From CAVXWV01 sp963695415 (GTDB lineage: Bacteria > Chloroflexota > Anaerolineae > Anaerolineales > UBA4823): DNA of 64,000 nt. Positions 54,679 to 63,860 of the stretch are shown here, in pieces (position 1 is the stretch's first letter; the number at the start of each line of letters is the position of its first letter). The DNA lies in assembly GCA_963695415.1 (NCBI GenBank), contig CAVOGL010000001.1:1-64000 (forward strand). Reading direction: 5' to 3'. The position numbers and the translations under genes were made by a program. Under the pieces are notes generated by a model that did not search any database, was not told the DNA's origin, and worked only from the letters and a program-made list of their open reading frames with translations.

Positions 54679-56732
54679 CAAAACTCTCGCAGACCCGTAT
54701 TGTCCTCCCCGGCGCCAGGATCGGTCCTGAAAACCCGCTTCCCATCTTCCGCAGCCGGGAACCAGACCGTCAGGTATCGACCGACGGCAGCCTGCCGCCC
54801 GAGAAGCTGGAGAAATTGGGCTGGCAAACAGGCTTCCGCGTACTACCCTACCGCATGCAGGATTCATACACCCGGCAGCGGGAACCGGTTGAGTTTAATG
54901 CAGTGGTCCTCGAGAATGAACACCTCAGAGCCACTTTTCTTCCGGAAATGGGCGGCAGGCTGGTCTCGTTGGTGGACCTGGATGAAGATCGCGAGCTGCT
55001 CTTCTTCAACCCGGTTTTCCAACCCGCCAACCTGGCGATCCGCAACGCCTGGTTCGCCGGAGGGATCGAGTGGAACATCGGGCAGTACGGGCACGCCTTC
55101 CACACCTGCTCACCAATATTTGCTGCCCAGATCGTGGATTGGAATGGGGATGCGGGTCTGCGCCTGTATGATTACGAACGCTGCAAAGGTTTATTCTGGA
55201 ACATTGATTTCTACCTTCCACAAGGCTCTCAGTTCCTGGTCGCCTACACACGTGTGATCAACCCCAACCCAGGTGACACGGCAATGTACTGGTGGACGAA
55301 CATCGCCGTCCCTGAGAGCGATGGACAGCGCGTGCTTGCGCCGGCAGACCAGGCGATTTTCATGCAAAAACCAGGATCGGGCGGTGGATTCGGCTATGCG
55401 CCTCTCCCCTGTTTACCTTCCCTGGAAGGTGTCGACAGCACTTATCCGCTGAACTACCCCTTCGCCAACGAGTTCTTCTTCCAATGTGACCAGGCGGTGA
55501 TGCCCTGGGAGACGGCGCTTGACAGGAAAGGACACGGGCTGGTGGAGGCCTCTTCACCAAAACTGCGCTACCGCAAGATGTTCTGCTGGGGTAATCACGC
55601 GGGTGGCAGGCGCTGGCAGGAGTTCCTCTCCGAACCCGGGCTGGCTTACCTGGAGATCCAGGGCGGGTTGGCTCCCACCCAGCTGCATGGGTTGGTGATG
55701 CCGGCACAAACCAGCTGGGATTGGGTACAGGCGTTTGGCAGCCTGCAGGTACAGCCCGAACTCGCCCACCAGGCAAATTGGGAGCGTGCAGTCAGCGAAG
55801 TAGGATCAGCTCTGGAACAAAAGATAAACCGGGGTGATATTGAAGAATATGAAAGGCGCTGCCGCAACCTGGGTGATCAAAAACCGGTCGCCATTTTAGA
55901 ACATGGGTCAGGTTGGGGAGCGCTGGAACTGCAGCGCAGGAGAAAAACCGGTCAGCCGTCACTCACTGCAGCTTTTGATTTCCCTGACCTGACAATGACG
56001 GCTGAACAGACAAAGTGGCTGGCATTGCTCAAAGAGGGCAGATTGCCAGAACAAAATCCTGAGGAGCTGCCCGGAGAATGGTTGGTCCAGGCAGAATGGC
56101 AGCAATTACTTCAAGACAGCCTGGAAGCTGGCGAAAACGATCATTGGTATGCCTGGCTGCACACGGGTGTGATGCGCATGGAGAACGGAGACTATTCTGG
56201 CGCGCGACGGGCGTGGGAACACTCGCTGTCGCTGGAACCTTCTGCCTGGGTTTACCGCAACCTGGCTGTGGCTTCCAGGATTGAAAAGGATCTGACCGGC
56301 GCTATTGATTTTTACCGAAAAGCTTGGGCAATGACTCTATCGAGTGCACAGGACAGCAAAGACCCACTGAAATGGTCCTGGCTGCTGGTTGAATACCTTG
56401 AAGCACTGCTGCAGGCTGGTAAGTGGGCTGAGATGGTGGAGGTGTGCCGCATGGTAACGGTGGAGCTGCTTGAACTCGACCGCGTGCAGATTTTGTTCGC
56501 CAGAGCGCTGTTGGAAACGGGCAAATTGGATAAAGCCGAGGTCGTCTTTAAGCGGGAGAAGGCGGTGATCCAGGAAGGCGAGACTGAACTCACCGACCTG
56601 TGGTTCGATTTGTGGTCACTGCGGGAATTCGGAAAGAAGTGGTCAGACCTGACGGTTTTGGAAAAGACCGCCATTCAACGCCAATATCCTCCTCCAGCCC
56701 ATATAGATTTTCGAATGTCTACAGCCACTTAA
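54675..56732 (+). CDS. DUF5107 and TPR protein
   Basis: 685 residues. TTG start at 54675 overlaps the previous stop (TTGA), so it is co-translated. DUF5107 covers residues about 45-340: EFNAVVLENEHLRATFLPEMGGRLVSLVDL, AGGIEWNIGQYGHAFHTCSP, INPNPGDTAMYWWTNIAVPE, RKMFCWGNHAGGRRWQEFLSEPGLAYLEIQGGLA. This galactose-mutarotase-like sandwich binds sugars. The C-terminal 200 residues form TPRs (HWYAWLHTGVMRMENGDYSGARRAWEHSLSLEPSAWVYRNLAVA). No signal peptide, so cytosolic. It probably acts on or senses sugar; partner unknown. The link to two URO-D genes is unexplained. Confidence 0.8.
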   Translation: MTKLSQTRIVLPGARIGPENPLPIFRSREPDRQVSTDGSLPPEKLEKLGWQTGFRVLPYRMQDSYTRQREPVEFNAVVLENEHLRATFLPEMGGRLVSLVDLDEDRELLFFNPVFQPANLAIRNAWFAGGIEWNIGQYGHAFHTCSPIFAAQIVDWNGDAGLRLYDYERCKGLFWNIDFYLPQGSQFLVAYTRVINPNPGDTAMYWWTNIAVPESDGQRVLAPADQAIFMQKPGSGGGFGYAPLPCLPSLEGVDSTYPLNYPFANEFFFQCDQAVMPWETALDRKGHGLVEASSPKLRYRKMFCWGNHAGGRRWQEFLSEPGLAYLEIQGGLAPTQLHGLVMPAQTSWDWVQAFGSLQVQPELAHQANWERAVSEVGSALEQKINRGDIEEYERRCRNLGDQKPVAILEHGSGWGALELQRRRKTGQPSLTAAFDFPDLTMTAEQTKWLALLKEGRLPEQNPEELPGEWLVQAEWQQLLQDSLEAGENDHWYAWLHTGVMRMENGDYSGARRAWEHSLSLEPSAWVYRNLAVASRIEKDLTGAIDFYRKAWAMTLSSAQDSKDPLKWSWLLVEYLEALLQAGKWAEMVEVCRMVTVELLELDRVQILFARALLETGKLDKAEVVFKREKAVIQEGETELTDLWFDLWSLREFGKKWSDLTVLEKTAIQRQYPPPAHIDFRMSTAT

Positions 56733-56766
56733 CATGCATGGCGAGTGGCACTGCCATAAACAACAA

Positions 56767-57078
56767 TTATTTCGACAGCTTAATCGAAACATCCATCGGT
56801 AGAGCAAGTCCCGCCTCTATTTCGACAGCCTTGATAATCCCTACGGGTACAGGGCAGCAGGCATGAGTGCAGAATTTCACCCCGGCTTCCAGGGTGGCAG
56901 GCATTCCGCGCCGGGTGGAAATCTCCTGGAAAGGATCCACTTCGGTCAGGTTTTCACCCAGGCGGTTGATCGCCGCACACTCGCTCGAAAGTGAGATCTT
57001 GCATACATCATCCTGCATGCTGGTCTCCACCTGGGTATTGAACCCGCAAATCCCCGCAAAAATTTCTGCTTTAGCCAT
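56767..57078 (-). CDS. DUF6951-like Cys-rich protein
   Basis: 103 residues, ATG 57078. Sequence features: FAGICGFNTQVETSMQDDVCKISLSSECAAINRLGENLTEVDPFQEISTRRGMPATLEAGVKFCTHACCPVPVGIIKAVEIEAGLALPMDVSIKLSK. Cysteines at about 11, 26, 35, 70, 74 and 75 could hold a metal or cluster. I recognise this as the family now called DUF6951, but the number is from memory. Such proteins often lie near methyltransferase-type genes. It is convergent with the DUF5107 gene. Confidence 0.65.
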   Translation of the reverse strand: MAKAEIFAGICGFNTQVETSMQDDVCKISLSSECAAINRLGENLTEVDPFQEISTRRGMPATLEAGVKFCTHACCPVPVGIIKAVEIEAGLALPMDVSIKLSK

Positions 57079-57156
57079 GTATTGCTCCGTTGAAGTTGAT
57101 TAATTTCTGAATTTTACACCATTCCAAGCCGGGATATACCGGTAATGAGACTTTTT

Positions 57157-58716
57157 TCATGGGTGCTGCGTCTTGATCTTTTCGACCAGTGAGTTGAGCA
57201 GGTCAACCAAATTTTGATACAGCTCCCTGGCGTCATGGGGACTGTCACCGATGGCAGTCATCCCGAAGAACCCGTAGGTGGTCACTGCGGTGAGCATGTG
57301 CAGCACGATGCCGCGCTGAGAGGTGTGATCGTAATGCAGGCGGTGCTGGCTGACGATGTCGAGCAAATCCGATACGGACAGCAGCGTGTAATCAGAATTC
57401 TCGATGTGGTCACTGGCGACATAATACTTTGGATGACCGAGGGCAGTCCTGAACTCGCCTTTCTCGGCGTCATACATGCCATCGGTGAGGTACTGCAGGG
57501 TGAGGAAGGGATGCGTTGTACCGCCCTTACGCAGGTTGACTTCGATGGCAAAGGGCTGCCATTCACCGCCTTTTTCGCGGACGACGATGAAATCCAGGGC
57601 GAAGCGACCGACGATGCCCTCACGAGCCAGCCTTTCGCCGATCTTCCTGGCTTCCCGCATAATCATCGGTCCGTACGAAATGTCTGCAGGGAAACTGGCG
57701 CCAAGGTACACCTGACCACTGGGACCACCCAGAATCTGGTCATGAGTTGAGAGCAATTCAACCTCACCAGTAGGGGTGTTGCGCATCTGTGCACTGGGAC
57801 TGCGGATTTCTGTACCTGTAATCAGCTCTTCGACAATCCCGCCCTGGTCCGATAACCGTTGCATATACACATCATAAACAAGGTCGGACGCTTCGAATTT
57901 CATATCCTTCATACGGCTGACCAGGGCAGATACTTCGCCCGCGGAACCTGGTTCGGGCAGACCGTCCAGGTCAAGCGAGGCGTTGCCCCAACCAGAAACT
58001 CCTTCATTTAATTTAACAATCACCTTGCGGATGTCAGCTTTTTCGCGCCGCATCGCCATGATGGCTTCTTTGAGGTCATTTTCGGAGGCAAGGTTCTCAT
58101 AACCCAGAGGATGGGGCACATTTTCCTGTGCAAAGATGCGTCTGCAGCCGCTCTTGGTGCCAAATGCAAAGAAGCGCGGGTCAGCGGCGTACATGGGGAT
58201 GTCCAGGCGCAATGCCACCTCGCGCTCGTTGTCGGTGGTGATATATGGGACCAGATGAGCACGCTCCATGTCGGGGATCAGGCTGCGGATGTCAGCGATC
58301 AGGCGCGGGCGTTTCAGCAGTTTATATACCAGGGCAATGTTTGAGGCATCGCCGATCGAAACCATGGATAGGCGCCGGCGAGCGTTGTCGAAGGTCACGC
58401 TGGGCAGGACACCCAGATAATAATCGATGATCGCCTGGTTCACGGGCAGCGAAGTGATATAGATGATGCGCAGGTTCGGCTGGCGCAGCAGAAGCAGCAT
58501 GAAGAGGAAGCGTTCTTCATACGCCTGGTGAAAACCAATGTCGACCTGCTCGTCGATGGTGATAGACGGCAGCACCACCACGGTGTTGGCTTCTTCCAAT
58601 GGACCACCCAGATCAGTCCTGCCGATCATCTTCCACATGTGCACGAGTCGATTTTGCAGTTGGTCGAATTGTGCCTGGATGTTGCCCGTGTCAGGTCCTT
58701 TGTTGGTGGTTTGCAT
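57157..58716 (-). CDS. PGM1-type ATP-grasp peptide ligase-like protein
   Basis: 519 residues, ATG 58716 after GGGAGAA. N-terminal domain (1-190) has LPSITIDEQVDIGFHQAYEERFLFMLLLLRQPNLRIIYITSLPV and a DMERAHLVPYITTDNEREVALRLDIPMYAADPRFFAFGTKSGCRRIF segment. The ATP-grasp domain includes KADIRKVIVKLNEGVSGWGNASL (glycine-rich loop), EELITGTEIRSPSAQMR, and the Mg site FALDFIVVREKGGEWQPFAIEVNLRKGGTTHPF. The C-terminal tail is AIGDSPHDARELYQNLVDLL. This matches the pheganomycin PGM1-like carboxylate-amine ligases that join an amino acid to another. No precursor-peptide gene is seen beside it; partner unknown. Confidence 0.8.
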   Translation of the reverse strand: MQTTNKGPDTGNIQAQFDQLQNRLVHMWKMIGRTDLGGPLEEANTVVVLPSITIDEQVDIGFHQAYEERFLFMLLLLRQPNLRIIYITSLPVNQAIIDYYLGVLPSVTFDNARRRLSMVSIGDASNIALVYKLLKRPRLIADIRSLIPDMERAHLVPYITTDNEREVALRLDIPMYAADPRFFAFGTKSGCRRIFAQENVPHPLGYENLASENDLKEAIMAMRREKADIRKVIVKLNEGVSGWGNASLDLDGLPEPGSAGEVSALVSRMKDMKFEASDLVYDVYMQRLSDQGGIVEELITGTEIRSPSAQMRNTPTGEVELLSTHDQILGGPSGQVYLGASFPADISYGPMIMREARKIGERLAREGIVGRFALDFIVVREKGGEWQPFAIEVNLRKGGTTHPFLTLQYLTDGMYDAEKGEFRTALGHPKYYVASDHIENSDYTLLSVSDLLDIVSQHRLHYDHTSQRGIVLHMLTAVTTYGFFGMTAIGDSPHDARELYQNLVDLLNSLVEKIKTQHP

Positions 58717-58968
58717 TGGTTTTCTCCCTGTTAGCTGCTGTTGTTCTGGTTTGTATGGTTAATTATAATCGTAATTTCGATATATAAGACATAATTTACC
58801 CATGTTATTGGTTATTGCATATCGTCCTGAGACGAAGATTGCAGAAAAGCCCCTTCAGCAGTGATCATTCTGTACCTGTACCGGCAGCGTTGGATATCAG
58901 CCTCAGGGGTCTTTCACCCCTGGAATAGCAACTGCCGGGAGTTCAGGACAATATTGTGTGGGGTTCAC
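58717..58968. other. intergenic, no gene
   Basis: About 250 bp between two minus-strand genes. No strong hairpin with T-run. An AT-rich stretch near 58760-58800 could be the promoter of the PGM1-like gene. Confidence 0.35.
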
Positions 58969-60312
58969 TCAGGGACGAGTGATAGATACTGCATGCCCAG
59001 GTTCGAGGCTTAACGTGATGTGTTCATCGGTGACAGGCAGAGCTGCGAGTGGCGTAAATCCTGTTGAGGTGATGTAACGAAGGTTCACATGGCTGACATT
59101 ATCCCAGCCGTAAGGCAGGCGCCATTTACGATCGGCGTACCCCTCGCGGGAATAAGCAATAATCTCCAGGTCTGGCAGCCACAACGCAGGTACAAACACG
59201 TCCTCCCCATCCTGGATGGTGACATCATCCTGGCGGATATACCTGTGCCCACGTGCAAGATTCACGCGCACAATGACGCCATCATCGAATTCGACCAGGA
59301 CAACATCGCCTTCGCGCACCAGCCCGATCCGCTCATAATGGTTGAGGAACTGCCAGGGAAGCGTGTTCAGACAGAACTGTGCCAGGTATTCTTCCATCTG
59401 GTGTTCGCCCAACGATTCTCCCTGCATACTCGCGCCAAAAAGCATACCTCGGTAGCTGTGATCGCGGGCAGCGCAGAACAGAGAGGCGGGTATATCGAGG
59501 TAGTCATCCTCGGAGAATTCATCTGCTTTGCTCCACAGCCCATAATTCAAGTGCCAGACCATGGGAACAAGCCCGATCAAACCCTTGTCGAGATTGCGAA
59601 CCGGGATGCCTTCTGTGGTGACGTCAATGCCCTTGTTGCGCCAGTAGCGCACAATCCGGCGCATGGTGCCCACAAATTCGTCGAAATTATCTCCTGTGGG
59701 CCAAAAGGCATCGATGTGCACGGTGCCAGCGTCCACGAGGGGCAGCATGCGGCAGAGATTGTCGATGCGCTCCTGGGCAAAGCCCAGATCCCATTCGCGG
59801 GTGTAATCGATCAAATAAGCCTGCTCGCCGTCCCAGACGCCGCCCTTGCCGCAGATCAGTTTGCTGCGCTTGTAGCTGTCCCATAAAGGACTGTTCTCAT
59901 ATGCGTCCATCATGTTGATGTGCAAACTCACCGTCGTGTTGTATTCCCGGGCTGCCTTCATCAACCAGCGCAGGGAATGGGCTGCGGTTGGGTCCTGAGA
60001 GCGTTTGAGATGTTCGTTAACCTGTGACCAGTCCGGGTATTTCAAGTCGTGACCTTCAAACTGCCAGCCGACCAGGTAGATGATTTTGGGAATGCCCCTG
60101 GTGATTGCGTCGATTGCCTGGATGCGTTCGAGAGCCTGCTCGAAGGTCAGGTACACCTGGAGAGGCGCGCCGGTTTGCGGGTTCGGTTTTCGGCAAAGGA
60201 AGATTTTGTCCACGAGGGAGGTATGGTAGGCATGCACGTAAGGGCGTTCTGGAGCACGGGTGGCGCGCCAGTTGTAGGGGGATGTTATGGGGATTTTGGA
60301 GGGGGAGGGCAT
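58969..60312 (-). CDS. GH101-like glycosidase (endo-alpha-N-acetylgalactosaminidase type)
   Basis: 447 residues, start ATG 60312. No signal peptide, so cytosolic. Barrel features: IPKIIYLVGWQFEGHDLKYPDWSQVNEHLKR, AAREYNTTVSLHINMMDAYENSPLWDSYKRS, AYLIDYTREWDLGFAQERIDNL, AGTVHIDAFWP (candidate nucleophile Asp), GIDVTTEGIPVRNL (candidate acid/base Glu). Both catalytic motifs of GH101 are present, but the beta-sandwich domains of secreted GH101 enzymes are lacking, so it is a shortened version. It may cleave O-linked GalNAc-disaccharide or a related sugar. Possibly works with the DUF5107 and ABC genes. Confidence 0.65.
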   Translation of the reverse strand: MPSPSKIPITSPYNWRATRAPERPYVHAYHTSLVDKIFLCRKPNPQTGAPLQVYLTFEQALERIQAIDAITRGIPKIIYLVGWQFEGHDLKYPDWSQVNEHLKRSQDPTAAHSLRWLMKAAREYNTTVSLHINMMDAYENSPLWDSYKRSKLICGKGGVWDGEQAYLIDYTREWDLGFAQERIDNLCRMLPLVDAGTVHIDAFWPTGDNFDEFVGTMRRIVRYWRNKGIDVTTEGIPVRNLDKGLIGLVPMVWHLNYGLWSKADEFSEDDYLDIPASLFCAARDHSYRGMLFGASMQGESLGEHQMEEYLAQFCLNTLPWQFLNHYERIGLVREGDVVLVEFDDGVIVRVNLARGHRYIRQDDVTIQDGEDVFVPALWLPDLEIIAYSREGYADRKWRLPYGWDNVSHVNLRYITSTGFTPLAALPVTDEHITLSLEPGHAVSITRP

Positions 60313-60335
60313 GAATCAATTATAGCGTCATTCCT

Positions 60336-60401
60336 ATGTAGCGGCGCACCTGTGTGTGCGCCGGCGGGGCGGGCAGACACGCAGGTCTGCCGCTACAGGA
60401 A
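60336..60401. repeat. single copy of the BIME-like repeat
   Basis: Same element as the array at 61800-62615: GGCGCACCTGTGTGTGCGCC (hairpin) followed by GGGCAGACACGCAGGTCTGCC (hairpin) and gctac. It lies in the 130-bp gap between the GH101-like and TolB-like genes. Confidence 0.8.
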
Positions 60402-60442
60402 GAGCCTGATTATCTTCTTTCATGCAGGTAAATTATGGCGAG

Positions 60443-61696
60443 TTAATCTGCGGGACCGAACCGCGCCATGAAACTCACCGGTGTAGAGATCATCGTGGAG
60501 ATCATCGGTGAAGGCGCCGGATCGTTTATATCTACCAAGAAAACTACAGATTCTTCTCCCAGGATGTTGGTGAACAGCAGGTAACTTGAACTGGAAGACC
60601 ATGAGTAATCGTAATCCAACCCATTCATACTGCTGATGACCACCGGCTCGCCACCCTGTGATGGCACCATTGCTATATCGATTTTCTCTGTAAAACCGGT
60701 GTTATAGGCAATCCACACCCCATCCGGCGACCATGCTGGAGGCGAGTAACCAGCAGAAAAAACAATCTCATATCCTGCCACCAGGCGCTCTTCGCTGCTT
60801 TCTGTCTTGACCGCCCAAAGCCCACTGGAACCTTCTCCTTCACCAAAGGATAATCCACCGCGGTAAAAGGCGATCTCTGACCCATCCGGAGACCAGGCTG
60901 GGTACGTATTTTCCCATCCTGAGACATCGGTAAGTTGGCGCAGATTCTTGCCATCGATGTCCATCACCCAGATCTGGTCCGTGTCTTTGCTCTCCCCAGA
61001 AGCCCGGTCGGAGACAAAGGCAATCTCACCATTCACTGGCGAACAGGCTGGATGTGCATCCCATACGGGGGAGTTGCCTGTCAGGTTGGTCACTTTCCCG
61101 GTGGCGACTTCCATTCGGTAGATGTCCATCTCGGCACCATTCTGCTGAGGACCTGACCAGACCAGGTATTTCTGGTCAAACGTCCAGCATAAACCGCTGG
61201 ACACATTGACCACCTGGTTGCTGAGCTGTCTGGACTGCTTTTCAAGCATATCGTAAATTGCTAGCGTCGCAGTCTGGTTCTTGCGATTGAAGGAGAGGTA
61301 AGCGATGGACATGCTGTCGGGCGCCCAGGCTGGGATGAAAGCAGCATTTTCTCCTTCGGTTACGGGATAAACCTCTACCGATTCACGGTCGAGGATGGTG
61401 CCGTAAAGCTGGAAATCGAACTCCCCTGGGGCGACGAAAATCACAAACGGGTTACCAAAATCCGGTTCCGGAGTGGGTGTTGCCGTCGCAGTCGGCTCAG
61501 GGGTGGCTGTGCCAGTGGGTTCCGGAGTGGCTGTGGAGGTGGGGTTTGGTGTAGCCGTCGCCGTAGGGAGCGGGGTCGCAGTGGAGGTGGGCAGGCTTGT
61601 GGCTGTTGGTGTAATTGTGGGTAAGGGAGCAGTTCCACATCCAGCCAGGGCAAAACTAAGGATGACCAGGAAGATTGCAGCGAGTTTGTGATTCAT
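60443..61696 (-). CDS. TolB-like WD40/PD40 propeller lipoprotein
   Basis: 417 residues. Signal peptide and lipobox (LSFALAGCGTA, Cys20 or so). Residues about 27-77 are a Thr/Pro linker with repeats of TATPEPTATATP, encoded by a repeated DNA tract. The propeller carries PD40-like blades: FIPAWAPDSMSIAYLSFN, VTNLTGNSPVWDAHPACSPVNGEIAFVSDR, RQLTDVSGWENTYPAWSPDGSEIAFYRG and PAWSPDGVWIAYNTG. Blades of this type bind proteins or sugars outside the cell. Role unknown. No defects seen. Confidence 0.8.
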   Translation of the reverse strand: MNHKLAAIFLVILSFALAGCGTAPLPTITPTATSLPTSTATPLPTATATPNPTSTATPEPTGTATPEPTATATPTPEPDFGNPFVIFVAPGEFDFQLYGTILDRESVEVYPVTEGENAAFIPAWAPDSMSIAYLSFNRKNQTATLAIYDMLEKQSRQLSNQVVNVSSGLCWTFDQKYLVWSGPQQNGAEMDIYRMEVATGKVTNLTGNSPVWDAHPACSPVNGEIAFVSDRASGESKDTDQIWVMDIDGKNLRQLTDVSGWENTYPAWSPDGSEIAFYRGGLSFGEGEGSSGLWAVKTESSEERLVAGYEIVFSAGYSPPAWSPDGVWIAYNTGFTEKIDIAMVPSQGGEPVVISSMNGLDYDYSWSSSSSYLLFTNILGEESVVFLVDINDPAPSPMISTMISTPVSFMARFGPAD

Positions 61697-61799
61697 TTTC
61701 CCACTTCTATTAGCAGTTATTTAAGTATGGTTGGAATGGTGAATACGTAGATTCTATCACTGAATTTTGAATGAAGTGTGTTTTTTAGGACCTAATGAT

Positions 61800-62615
61800 T
61801 AGCCTGCAGGCAGACACGCAGGTCTGCCGCTACAGGTTGGGGCGGGTCATGTAGTGGCGCACCTGCGTGTGCGCCGGCGGGGTGGGCAGACACGCAGGTC
61901 TGCCACTACGGGTTGGGGGCGGGTCATGTAGTGGCGCACCTGCGTGTGCGCCGGCGGGACGGCAGACACCAGCGGACTCTGCAGGTCTGCCACTAGGGTT
62001 GGGGGCGGGTCATGTAGTGGCGCACCTGCGTGTGCGCCGGCGGGGTGGGGCAGACACGCAGGTCTGCAGCTACAGGTTGGGGGCAGGGTCATGTAGTGGC
62101 GCACCTGCGTGTGCGCCGGCGGGGTGGGCAGACACACGGGTCTGCAGCTACAGGTTGGGGTCGGGTCATGTAGTGGCGCACCTGCGTGTGCGCCGGCGGG
62201 TGGGCAGACACGCAGGTCTGCCGCTACGGGTTGGAGGCGGGTCATGTAGTGGCGCACCTGCGTGTGCGCCGGCGGGATGGGCAGACACGCAGGTCTGCCG
62301 CTACAAGATTTCCAGGGTCATGTAGTGGCGCACCTGCGTGTGCGCCGGCGGGGTGGGCAGACACACGGGTCTGCCGCTACAGGTTGGGGCGGGTCATGTA
62401 GTGGCGCACCTGCGTGTGCGCCGGCGGGATGGGCAGACACGCAGGTCTGCCGCTACAAGATTGCCAGGGTCATGTAGTGGCGCACCTGCGTGTGCGCCGG
62501 CGGGATGGGCAGACACGCAGGTCTGCCGCTACAAGATTTCCAGGGTCATGTAGTGGCGCACCTGCGTGTGCGCCGGCGGGGTGGGCAGACACACGGGTCT
62601 GCCGCTACAAATTGA
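61800..62615. repeat. 76-bp BIME-like tandem array
   Basis: About 10.5 copies of a 76-bp unit: (g)gtcatgtagtggcgcacc, tgcgtgtgcgccggcgg, ggcagacacgcaggtctgcc, then a variable tail (gctacaggttgggg or aagatttccag). Each unit carries two stem-loops: GGCGCAC with GTGCGCC and GGCAGAC with GTCTGCC. Unit starts lie near 61848, 61924, 62010, 62088, 62165, 62242, 62318, 62393, 62469 and 62545. A duplicate copy is at 60336. Open frames here repeat every 76 bp and are not genes. No transposase is adjacent. Confidence 0.9.
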
Positions 62616-62769
62616 ACCAAATCTTGCAGTTACCCGTCATGCCCTGTTCAATTGCGCGAACGGACACGGCTGGTCATGAATCGATTCAATCGAATTCCAG
62701 CACCGCCGTGTCCCTACATTAGTTCGATTTCTTTCGCCGCCGTGTTTCTACGATCAGGTTACGGTTTGG
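62616..62769. repeat. intergenic dispersed repeat with ccgtgtcc
   Basis: Contains aacggacacggctggtcatg and caccgccgtgtccctac in inverted form, the same class as at 46131 and 51700. It lies between the array and the first cyclic-nucleotide-binding gene. Confidence 0.5.
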
Positions 62770-63237
62770 TTATGCCCAGGCGGCGGCAAGCTGGATGCGC
62801 GTGCTGTGCAGGCGTGATATGACGATCTTTGCCGCTTGAAGGGTCAGCTCGTAATCGAGGTTTTTATCTTCTTTGAACAGTTTTCGCAGTTCATCTGCGC
62901 TGATATTGATGATACGGCTTTCCCGGCTGACATAACCCGTGGACGTCAATACATGCGGTTCGATCAATGCAGAAATGCTGAAGGGTTCTCCAGGATTGAT
63001 TTCACCTACAGGGATACCGTCAGGCTTTCCGCCAGTACGGAATGTTTTGCTGGCATAATACAAGTCAACAGATCCCTCCACCAGGAAATATAAATAACTT
63101 GCAGGTTGTCCCTCTTGGAACAAAATCGTCCCGGCATCGTAAGTACTAACTTCTGCAATCATCGACAGTTCACGCAGCTGGGCATCGTTCAGGGAGCCAA
63201 AGAATGGGTAGTGACGTAAAAGCTCGGGTGAGATCAT
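62770..63237 (-). CDS. cyclic nucleotide-binding domain protein, stand-alone
   Basis: 155 residues, ATG 63237 (no strong site; upstream AGGAG at about 63247). A single cNMP-binding fold: LRHYPFFGSLNDAQLRELSMIAEVSTYDAGTILFQEGQPASYLYFLVEGSVDLYY, GEPFSISALIEPHVLTSTGYVSRESRIINISADELRKLF. The phosphate-binding cassette has PFSISALI, which lacks the Arg typical of cAMP binding (FGE...R-A), so it may not bind the nucleotide in the standard way. No HTH domain follows, so it is a signalling adaptor. Its sister at 63335 lies 97 bp upstream on the same strand. Confidence 0.75.
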   Translation of the reverse strand: MISPELLRHYPFFGSLNDAQLRELSMIAEVSTYDAGTILFQEGQPASYLYFLVEGSVDLYYASKTFRTGGKPDGIPVGEINPGEPFSISALIEPHVLTSTGYVSRESRIINISADELRKLFKEDKNLDYELTLQAAKIVISRLHSTRIQLAAAWA

Positions 63238-63334
63238 TGTTACTCCTATGACAGTATTTTATTTGGGATTTTATTTCAGACGCGAGCCATCATGACGTAC
63301 CAGCTCGAACCTAATTATACATCCCTTCGCCGGA

Positions 63335-63809
63335 TCAGGCTGGAATCGTGGCTGCGGCGAGATGCATGCGCGTGTTATTCAACCGTTGGACTGCCAGCCT
63401 GGCGACCTGGTAAACAAGCCTTGACGCAAGCTTCTGATCCTGCTCACACAACTCCCGCAACCTCTTCCCATCGATGCAGATCACCCGGGCGGACTTGGAA
63501 CAGCGCCCTGAAGATGTGAGGATGTGTGGGGGGATAAGGGCTGAGATTTCGAACAGATCCGCCGGACTGATTGTTCCGAACGTGAATTCCTTGTGGAATT
63601 TAGGCTGCTGTTCAATATCGATCGTGAAAAACATGTCGATGCTGCCGGTCAGCAAAATGCAGAGCAAATCGGCAGGCGATCCTTCGCTGAAGACCAGCTC
63701 ACCAGGATTATAGACCACCTCGTTGGAAATATTAGCCACTGCCTTTTAACTGCGGTTGGGTAAGCGAACTGAACGCCGGGTGGATGCTCAATAACTCTGT
63801 TTTAACCAT
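63335..63809 (-). CDS. cyclic nucleotide-binding domain protein (single frameshift)
   Basis: ATG 63809 with AGGAGG 7 bp upstream gives MVKTELLSIHPAFSSLTQPQLK, then an extra base in the aaaagg run near 63753 shifts the frame; corrected, it continues AVANISNEVVYNPGELVFSEGSPADLLCILLTGSIDMFFT, then LFEISALIPPHILTSSGRCSKSARVICIDGKRLRELCEQ. Corrected length about 158 residues. It is homologous to the following gene (ISALI, IPPHILTSS and VLTSTG pattern). The cassette lacks the usual Arg. Adjacent to the hydrogenase gene. Confidence 0.7.
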
Positions 63810-63860
63810 GCTGTTTCCTCCTATGACTCATTATAAACGGTTCTCCTCTAAGCTGCGAAT

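Noticed and set aside
61867..62722. Repeated 71-residue open frames on the plus strand across the 76-bp array
   Set aside because: They recur every 76 bp because the repeat lacks stops in some frames. Composition is biased, no ribosome sites are present, and frames change with each unit.
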